A stretch of 11,484 nt of DNA, from assembly GCA_964348085.1 (NCBI GenBank), contig CAYGBI010000096.1:1-11484 (forward strand). Reading direction: 5' to 3'. The number at the start of each line of letters is the position of its first letter. The first letter of the stretch is position 1. This DNA is from VXYL01 sp964348085. Lineage in GTDB: Bacteria; Pseudomonadota; Gammaproteobacteria; Pseudomonadales; Azotimanducaceae. Below are positions 5,847-11,484 of the stretch, in pieces. The translations under genes were made by a program, and so were the position numbers. The notes beneath the pieces are model-generated. The model was given only the letters and a program-made list of their open reading frames with translations, made no database searches and was not told the DNA's origin.

Positions 5847-8800
5847 GATGCGGCCTTGGCGTTCAGCGTTGCACGCTCGGCGTTCAGGGCCATCAGCCGC
5901 GCGAGCACTTCGTCGCGGATCTCGTTTGGCCAGCGGTAGCGCCAAGGTTTCTTCTTCCTGCCCCAAGTCTCCTCGTCGATCTGGTAGTCGAGCAAGAACT
6001 CGCAGTCGGTCGGGATGTCGTTCCAGCCGTAGGCGTCTAGAGCGGCGCGGTCCATGACGGCGTGAAGCTCACGGAGTTGGGCAATTTGGGGGCCGCGCTC
6101 GTCCGGGTCGTGGAAGCGGTTGTAGGTTTTCGTCATGCCTTCGTTGTCCTCGATCATGAGTGCCGTACGGAAGTCGTAGTAGGCCTTTCCGGCGGCTTCG
6201 AGGGCCGGGTTGGTTTCCCATCCTTCAGGGAAGGGGAAGGTCTCGAAGCAGTCGGAGGGGGTGTAGCGGAGTCCGTCTCCCAGTGACGAGCCGAAGAAGC
6301 GTGCCCAGGTTTCGTGGGGGCGGGATTGCAGAGCGCAGAAGACGGCATGGGTATCGAATGGGAATACGATCATGGACTCTGCGTACACCATTCCTCCTCG
6401 CAGAAATGCGAAGGCCGCGTGCTGACTCACCCGTGAAATCACCAAAACCCTGTCTAGGCCGTTGATGGCGGCGTAAAGTTCGCTTGCGGACGAACCATAG
6501 TGCCACCAGAACTTCGCCCGCTTTCGGCCAATGGCATTGGTTGTCAGGTGAGCGCGAGCCGGCTTCACCCGCTCCTCGACAATGTCCAGCAGCTCCGGCC
6601 AGTCGGCCGCCACCGGCCATGGGTAATCCAGCGGCACGACACCATCGCGTCGCCAGCCTCGCCTACGCCTGTTGCCGGCGCCGCGCCATGTCGCGCCCAA
6701 GTCCTTGTGGCGCAACGGCCAGTCGTGGAAATTGATGACATACCGATGGTGCGCATGAGTCGGGCTGGCGTTCACCTCTTGGCCGCCTATGTACGGAAAG
6801 ATCGCGTCCCCATTACGCGGGTTCTCGTCGATCAGCCGTCGCATCTCGGCGAGCGGCGTTGCGACGCCCTTCCTGTCCGTGTCGTCAAAGGTGAAGCCCA
6901 TGCCGAGAACATAGCTTCCGACAAAACCCTTGCCGGCATTGGCCTTGAGTCGTTCCGGGTCGTCGTGACCACCGCCATGGAACAGAAACGCGGTGATCCT
7001 CTCGACCTCATGGCCGTCGATCTGGCGCAGAGTAGAGAGGTCGCCCTTTGCGATGTGGACCACGCTCACCACCACCGCCGCCTCGCCGGGCCACTTCAGA
7101 CGACGCTGCACGCGGTAGATATCGCCGTCGTGGTGGCAGATCCAGCGCAAGCCCGTTGAGCGCGTATCGCCCTGTCCGATGGTGTTCGTCGCAATGAGAC
7201 CTAGCGTGCCACCATCCCGCAACAGCCCGAACGCCCGGCGGAAGAAATGGGCCACAAGATCCGCGTTGCCGTGACTCTGAGGATGAAGCTGCTGTAGCCA
7301 GTGGAGATAGGCGGCTGGGTTTGCGGCCGCGAGCGTATTCTTGCCGGCGAACGGCGGATTGCCCACGACGACATCGAAGCCCGGGTTCTCCCGCTCGAAC
7401 ACCTCCGGGAACTCCAACTCCCAATGGAACGCCGCAACGGGCGGCTGCGACGCCGTCGGTATGGCAGTCGTTCGCTCTTCGAGCAGCAGATTCGCGTAGT
7501 TGCGTCGCCTGTCCTCGCGCTCCCTCGGATTCTTGCCCTCGTAGAACGCCGCCAGCAACAAGTCCGCGACGCCGTGAACGTTCCCCAGTTCGCGGTCGGC
7601 CTGGTCCAGAAGCTTCCGAAACTCGTGCTCGGTAGCCTCGTCGCCGAGCTCTCGGAGCTTCTCGCGCAGTTCCGAGACTCGCGCCAAATGCCTTTGCACC
7701 TCCAGTGACTCGAAGCCGGACTGAAAGTTCTTCGCCTTCGCATCCCAATGAAACCCTTCTATCTGCTCGCAAGTCAGGCCGACCAGCGAATCGCCGTGCC
7801 GAAGGGCGTGGTCGATAAACGTGAACTCGTGGTTCCGGGCGAGCGTCGCCAGCCACAGCGAGAGCCGTGCGAGGTCGATGGCCGTCGGTTTTTTATCGAC
7901 GCCGTAGAGGCAGCGTTGGGCGACCAGCCGCCGGGCGTGAAGCAGTTCATCCTCGTCTGCGGGCAACTCCGGCGGGCCACCGTGCTTGCTCCAGGCTTCG
8001 ACCAAGTGCGCCGAAAGCTGGCGGCACGCCTCGACCAAGAAGGCGCCCGATCCCGTCGCCGGGTCAAGCACCTTGAGATCGAGGATCTCCTCTGGCCGCG
8101 TATTCGGTCCTAGGCGTTCGAAAACCGGACGCAGCGCTTCGGAGACGATCGGCTCGGTGAGGGAGCGCGGTGTGTAGTGGCTCCCGGAGCGTCGGCGCTC
8201 ATCGGAGGGCTGAAGAACGGGCGTTCCTTCGGGCACGACGTCCGGCGTGACATCGCGATCAACGGTGCGGCCGAATGCGGCCACGAGGCCTTCGACCGTG
8301 GCGGCGGCGCGGAGTGCGGTGGCGGCGTTGCCGGTCAGCTTCCGGTCGGTCCAGTCCTGCAGTGCCTTCACACGTTTGCGGCTGCTAGTTCGAAGCAGGT
8401 GGTCGAGATCGACGACGACCGCGGCTCCGGTGCGTTTCGGCGACGCCACCGCGATGGAGCGCCCGGTCGTCCGCTCGACCCGAAAACCCATGATGGCCTC
8501 GTAGACCGAACCGATCTGCTCAACATCAAGCGTACGGTATGACAGGCGGTCGCCGTCCAACATCATGAGCGACCGCAGCACGTTCCAGATAGTCGCATCG
8601 GGAATCATGGGAACCGCTAGGTCGCCGTCCGCCCCGCGCCCTTCGAGAAAAGGGAACCGGCCCGGGTCGAACAGTGAACCCTTGCGTGCGACGAACGAGA
8701 GGTCTCCGTGTTTGCCGCCGCCATGAATCAGCCGGAACAACGCCAGCAACTGCGCCCAAGCGCCGAAGCGCTGGTCCATGGTGTCAGGCCACGCCGCCGC

Positions 8801-9820
8801 ATCGATGCGCAGCCGGTCAAACAGGCCGCCGAGGGAGTAGTGCTGCTGGTAGACCGGGTGATCGGGCATGATGTCGCGGTCTTCGGCGTAGAGCACGAAG
8901 ACCAGCCGCATAAGGGTCGCGATCAGCCCGCCGTAGAGCTGCTCGGGATCGCGCTGCGCCAGCTTCGTGATCGCCCCGGCCCCGCGTGCATCCGCCGCGA
9001 TGAAGCCGCGCAGCAACTCGTGGAGCGCAGCGAGCACCTGCCGGGACAGCTTGGTGGATACCTCGGCCTGCGCTTCACGGCTTCTCGCCAAGAGCGTCGG
9101 CAGCCGCGCCTCGGGGCCTGCGTTGAAGAGCGGCTCCGCACCGAGCAACATGTCGAACGCTGCGAGGATGAGTTGGCCGTCCCGCTGCCTCATCTGGTCG
9201 AACTCGAAGGTGAGGTGTCCCGACGTCTCGCCTTGCGGCGCATGGATCAGACGGATGCGCTGCTCGGTGCAGAGCAGGCCGATGGGGACGCCGGTTTCCT
9301 GTAGCAGCCGTTCGAACCGGGCGTGACGGCTTGCGTTCCAACCGACGCTGTCGTCGGGCGGTTGGTCGAAGTCGCCCTTACCATCCTCGACCCCGATAAG
9401 CATCATCCACGCCGAGTCCGTGTCCTGATCGTTTGGCACGGCCCAAGTCGGAGAGAGCACAGCCTGCAGCTCCGGCAGGGCGATCTCGAACGTGTCGCGG
9501 TGGTGCGTCGCCTCCACGAGGTCGCCGTCCTCCCAGCCCAGCCATTCCCGGAACACGCGATGCAGGGCGGCGCCCTGCGGAGCGCCAGATGTGCGGTAGG
9601 TTGCGCGTGTCTCTGCGACACCGGCGGTTGCCTCTCCACTCCCGCTTTCGTTCGCCTCGAACAGCGCCCGAAACTCCCGCTGGCGTCCCGACATGTTGAG
9701 GTCCGGCACGACTTGCGCGTCGACCATGACGGTCGGAGCGACGACTAGACCCACCGGCTGCACCAAGCCCAGCCACTTTTGGTGGGCGAAGATCAGGTTG
9801 CTGCGTTCCCGGTCCGCCAT
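5843..9820 (-). CDS. drmMI: DISARM class 1 DNA N6-adenine-type methyltransferase DrmMI
   Basis: This methyltransferase provides the self mark of class 1 DISARM by modifying host DNA. The 1325-residue product has the large Eco57I/PglX-like layout. AdoMet-binding motif I is VLDPATGSGAFLVEA (DPATGSGAF at 586-594). The region after it has LYGVDKKPTAIDLARLSLWL, and catalytic motif IV is NPPF (821-824 in FDVVVGNPPFAGKN), as in gamma-class N6-adenine enzymes. The C-terminal part (about 900-1325) probably recognises the target, ending with a MDRAALDAYGW segment typical of PglX-like proteins. The N-terminal domain resembles the nuclease-like region of type IIG enzymes (VPIGLLCTEQRIRLI, 178-192), but no D-ExK catalytic set is visible. 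Start: ATG at 9820 (MADRERSNLIFAHQKW), 2 nt after the drmD stop. The frame opens to 9955, but those 45 codons are arginine-rich antisense-like sequence inside drmD. No clear Shine-Dalgarno is seen, so coupling to drmD is likely. The modified sequence cannot be read from the protein. Confidence 0.93.
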   Translation of the reverse strand: MADRERSNLIFAHQKWLGLVQPVGLVVAPTVMVDAQVVPDLNMSGRQREFRALFEANESGSGEATAGVAETRATYRTSGAPQGAALHRVFREWLGWEDGDLVEATHHRDTFEIALPELQAVLSPTWAVPNDQDTDSAWMMLIGVEDGKGDFDQPPDDSVGWNASRHARFERLLQETGVPIGLLCTEQRIRLIHAPQGETSGHLTFEFDQMRQRDGQLILAAFDMLLGAEPLFNAGPEARLPTLLARSREAQAEVSTKLSRQVLAALHELLRGFIAADARGAGAITKLAQRDPEQLYGGLIATLMRLVFVLYAEDRDIMPDHPVYQQHYSLGGLFDRLRIDAAAWPDTMDQRFGAWAQLLALFRLIHGGGKHGDLSFVARKGSLFDPGRFPFLEGRGADGDLAVPMIPDATIWNVLRSLMMLDGDRLSYRTLDVEQIGSVYEAIMGFRVERTTGRSIAVASPKRTGAAVVVDLDHLLRTSSRKRVKALQDWTDRKLTGNAATALRAAATVEGLVAAFGRTVDRDVTPDVVPEGTPVLQPSDERRRSGSHYTPRSLTEPIVSEALRPVFERLGPNTRPEEILDLKVLDPATGSGAFLVEACRQLSAHLVEAWSKHGGPPELPADEDELLHARRLVAQRCLYGVDKKPTAIDLARLSLWLATLARNHEFTFIDHALRHGDSLVGLTCEQIEGFHWDAKAKNFQSGFESLEVQRHLARVSELREKLRELGDEATEHEFRKLLDQADRELGNVHGVADLLLAAFYEGKNPREREDRRRNYANLLLEERTTAIPTASQPPVAAFHWELEFPEVFERENPGFDVVVGNPPFAGKNTLAAANPAAYLHWLQQLHPQSHGNADLVAHFFRRAFGLLRDGGTLGLIATNTIGQGDTRSTGLRWICHHDGDIYRVQRRLKWPGEAAVVVSVVHIAKGDLSTLRQIDGHEVERITAFLFHGGGHDDPERLKANAGKGFVGSYVLGMGFTFDDTDRKGVATPLAEMRRLIDENPRNGDAIFPYIGGQEVNASPTHAHHRYVINFHDWPLRHKDLGATWRGAGNRRRRGWRRDGVVPLDYPWPVAADWPELLDIVEERVKPARAHLTTNAIGRKRAKFWWHYGSSASELYAAINGLDRVLVISRVSQHAAFAFLRGGMVYAESMIVFPFDTHAVFCALQSRPHETWARFFGSSLGDGLRYTPSDCFETFPFPEGWETNPALEAAGKAYYDFRTALMIEDNEGMTKTYNRFHDPDERGPQIAQLRELHAVMDRAALDAYGWNDIPTDCEFLLDYQIDEETWGRKKKPWRYRWPNEIRDEVLARLMALNAERATLNAKAAS
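5854..5857 (-). promoter_or_regulatory. Shine-Dalgarno that fixes the drmA start
   Basis: On the minus strand the sequence is GCCAAGGCCGCATC followed by ATG. The AAGG core is 7 nt before the ATG at 5846 and lies inside the last codons of drmMI. It supports the internal start over the longer open frame that begins at 5966. Confidence 0.5.
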
Positions 9821-9822
9821 GG

Positions 9823-11484
9823 TCAACCGGTCCGCGGCCAAAGGTAGACGAGGCCGAGCGGATCGACGCGGACAGTGCGCACCCGGTACGAATCGGCGAT
9901 GCGGGTCGGCTCGGTCTCGATCTCGGTCTCGATTTCTTCGAGGCGTCGCTTCCACGCCCGGCGATCAGCTTCGCGCTGGCGTTTTTCGGCCTCGTCGAAG
10001 TCGAAAGCCGTCTGGTCGTCCTCCTTGACCGCTTCGGCGATTCTTTCCTGTTGGCTCTCAAGCAGGTCGGTCATGCTGCGCTGCTCGTCGTCCGACCGTT
10101 TGGCGAGGCACTTCTTCGCCCGTTTCGCCCGTTCGGCGGCGCGTCGTTCGAGGTGGGGCAGCAAATCGGCGATGTCGGCTTGCGCGGAAGCCGCGAGACG
10201 GGACCGTACCCGACCGGGCACGCGGTCCCGCCCCGCTTCGTCGAGCGCCGTCCGGAGGGAAGCCAGAGTCGTCTGCTCGCCCGCTCGGCCGAACGGGACA
10301 AGCGGGCGCCGTCGTCGCTCGGGATCGATCCAACGCGCCGTCACCAGCACGATCTCTTCGTGAAGACGCGATGCGCGTGGTCCGTATACGGCGAGGCGGC
10401 CGAGCAGCACAATGCGCGGAATCGCATTTGCCGTCGCGGTCAGACAGGCCTTGGAAAGGTCGTGGTGGATCAGACCCTGGGCGGTGAATCGGCCGAGCAG
10501 GCGACGTGCTACGCGGTGCTCGAGATGCAGATGCACGGCGTTGTCGCCGAGCCGTCTGGTGTCCTTGAAGACGACGGGCCGAATGGGTGCTCGGCGGCGC
10601 CACTCGCCGAAGCTCTCGCCTCTTTGCCTGCGGGCGCGGAGCGAATCGAGTGCGTGAGTCCAACCTGGATCACTTGCCAATACATGGTCCTCAGCGGGAA
10701 AGGTGTACTGGCGCGGGTCGTCCGCCTCGCGCTCTTCTGCCTTGGCTTTCCGGATGGCGGAAGCGCCAGCGAGCTTGAGGCTCATCGACAGGGCTTGACG
10801 GAACTGCCGTGGGGTGAGGCCGATGTGGGTGCGCGAGCGTTCCAAGCGTGAGCGCAGGCGATTGACATCGCGGCTCAGCTCATCCTGACGGAGGCGTGCA
10901 TCCCCGAGCTCTTCCTCGACGGTTCGCTGGCGCTCGCCCGCCGAGAGACCCTTTATTGAGGCCGCGAGTCGGTCGATCCCGTCGCGACGCATGCCTTCTT
11001 TGCCGATGGTGCGGGCAGCACGCGCTTCGAGCACCTTGGCGACGCTGCCGAGCTCCTCGCGGATGCGCTCGACCTTGTCGACCAGCACCTCGAGGACGCG
11101 ATCTTCCGGCCGTTGGCGGAAGACGAAGTAGCGGCAGAACACCTTTTTGGCAGGCTGCAGCTTGCGGTCGATGCGGCCGTTGCGCTGATCTAGGCGGCTC
11201 GGGTTCCAAGGCAGGTCGAAATGGAAGAGGTTATGACAATGCCGCTGAAGATTGAGTCCCTCGCGCGCGGCGTCCGTGGCGATCAGAATGCGCAGTGGAT
11301 GGTCGTTCGGTTCCGTGTTGAAGGCATGCTTGATGTCCTCCCGCCGCTGTCGGGAAGTCGAACCCGTGAAGGTCGCGATTCGCTCGCGCGCCTTGTCGGT
11401 GTGCGAGATCGCCTCGTTTAGGCAGCGCTCAAGCCAGCGGCGCGTGTCCTCGTACTCGGTGAAGATGAGCAGGCGGCGGTCGTT
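9823..11484 (-). CDS. drmD: DISARM SNF2-type helicase DrmD, C-terminal part (5' end beyond right edge)
   Basis: DrmD is the class 1-specific Snf2/RapA-like helicase and the first gene of the operon. The frame is open to the last base and gives 553 visible residues; the N-terminal ATPase lobe (Walker A, DEAH box) must lie outside the window. The visible start is the second RecA-like lobe: LLIFTEYEDTRRWLE (motif IV region, visible residues 5-19), then GSTSRQRRE, then motif V LIATDAAREGLNLQ (67-80), then motif VI PSRLDQRNGRIDR (95-107), with the arginine finger in QRNGRIDR. After it comes a long charged, helix-rich C-terminal region, including a likely coiled coil near the end (KEDDQTAFDFDEAEKRQREA and an EEIETEIETE repeat), which is typical of DrmD. 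The GTG at 11142 that could look like a start is an internal valine right after motif VI. The stop is TGA at 9825-9823. Confidence 0.92.
   Translation of the reverse strand, partial: NDRRLLIFTEYEDTRRWLERCLNEAISHTDKARERIATFTGSTSRQRREDIKHAFNTEPNDHPLRILIATDAAREGLNLQRHCHNLFHFDLPWNPSRLDQRNGRIDRKLQPAKKVFCRYFVFRQRPEDRVLEVLVDKVERIREELGSVAKVLEARAARTIGKEGMRRDGIDRLAASIKGLSAGERQRTVEEELGDARLRQDELSRDVNRLRSRLERSRTHIGLTPRQFRQALSMSLKLAGASAIRKAKAEEREADDPRQYTFPAEDHVLASDPGWTHALDSLRARRQRGESFGEWRRRAPIRPVVFKDTRRLGDNAVHLHLEHRVARRLLGRFTAQGLIHHDLSKACLTATANAIPRIVLLGRLAVYGPRASRLHEEIVLVTARWIDPERRRRPLVPFGRAGEQTTLASLRTALDEAGRDRVPGRVRSRLAASAQADIADLLPHLERRAAERAKRAKKCLAKRSDDEQRSMTDLLESQQERIAEAVKEDDQTAFDFDEAEKRQREADRRAWKRRLEEIETEIETEPTRIADSYRVRTVRVDPLGLVYLWPRTG
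9911..9934. repeat. Two tandem 12-bp units inside drmD
   Basis: Units TCGGTCTCGATC (9911-9922) and TCGGTCTCGATT (9923-9934) are 11/12 identical. On the minus strand they encode the IETEIETE stretch near the DrmD C-terminus. Because the unit is a multiple of three, gain or loss of a copy would change length by four residues without a frameshift. Confidence 0.6.

Larger units (their letters stand above)
645..11484 (-). other. Class 1 DISARM defence locus (drmD-drmMI-drmA-drmB), drmC not present
   Basis: Four co-directional, nearly touching genes in the canonical class 1 order make up the island; the drmD 5' end lies beyond the right edge. DrmA plus DrmB is the DISARM core. The combination of drmD with the adenine-type methyltransferase drmMI defines class 1, whereas class 2 has drmE and the cytosine methyltransferase drmMII. 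Junctions are a 2-nt gap, a 4-nt overlap and a 6-nt gap, consistent with one polycistronic mRNA starting upstream of drmD. No PglZ, BrxC or BrxL type gene is present in the window, which argues against BREX despite the PglX-like methyltransferase. Confidence 0.92.

Noticed and set aside
5847..5966. A 40-codon N-terminal extension of DrmA
   Set aside because: It lies inside the conserved C-terminus of drmMI. The ATG at 5846 has an AAGG ribosome site and the typical ATGA overlap.
7008..7856. Minus-strand 282-codon frame, and similar frames at 9378-10061 and 10051-10851
   Set aside because: These are alternative frames or strands of drmMI and drmD with low-complexity arginine/alanine/proline composition and no domains.
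5843..9820. PglX of a BREX system
   Set aside because: The methyltransferase is PglX-like, but it sits between drmD and drmA/drmB, and no PglZ, BrxC, BrxA/B or BrxL gene is visible.
9821..9955. A 45-codon N-terminal extension of DrmMI
   Set aside because: It overlaps the end of drmD and encodes an arginine-rich stretch (RNRDRDRDRAD) that is the out-of-frame reading of the drmD IETE repeat. The ATG at 9820 gives a start 2 nt after the drmD stop.
11140..11142. GTG at 11142 as the start of the rightmost gene
   Set aside because: The frame is open to the window edge and the upstream 114 codons encode SNF2 motifs V and VI, so the gene is partial and continues beyond the window.
1..11484. CRISPR arrays, tRNA or rRNA genes, complete insertion sequences
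   Set aside because: No regularly spaced direct repeats, no tRNA-like arms and no transposase domain were seen on either strand.

Overview
The window holds most of a class 1 DISARM anti-phage island on the minus strand. DISARM stands for defence island system associated with restriction-modification. Read 5'->3' on the minus strand (right to left), the order is drmD (SNF2-type helicase, its 5' part cut off by the right edge), drmMI (large N6-adenine-type DNA methyltransferase), drmA (SF2 helicase with a zinc-finger insert) and drmB (DUF1998 protein). This is the canonical class 1 order. The four genes are packed as one transcription unit: a 2-nt gap for drmD/drmMI, a 4-nt ATGA overlap for drmMI/drmA, and a 6-nt gap for drmA/drmB. 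No promoter or terminator is evident between them. The system is already described. What stands out is how it ends: the phospholipase D-like gene drmC, which usually follows drmB, is not in the window.

Where drmC would be expected, about 520 bases (128-644) hold no intact gene. A plus-strand fragment at about 296-487 reads like the extreme C-terminus of a MobF (TraA/TrwC-type) conjugative relaxase-helicase, with no upstream remainder of that gene. This looks like a scar of a conjugative or integrative element and places the defence genes in a mobile or rearranged context. Two small inverted repeats lie between the scar and drmB.

At the left edge is the start of a minus-strand XRE-family helix-turn-helix regulator (42 codons visible, GTG start, clear ribosome binding site). 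It has its own sigma70-like promoter (TTGACA - 17 bp - TAATTT) bracketed by a perfect 8-bp inverted repeat that could be an operator.

Organism: high GC by eye, strong GC3 bias with long antisense shadow ORFs, sigma70-type promoter spacing and a TraA-like relaxase tail all suggest a GC-rich proteobacterium. Genus cannot be told from the window.

Working together (from published work on DISARM): DrmMI methylates host DNA as the self mark. DrmA and DrmB form a complex that recognises and translocates on unmethylated incoming DNA. DrmD is the class 1-specific accessory helicase. DrmC has been reported to be largely dispensable, so this four-gene set could be active.
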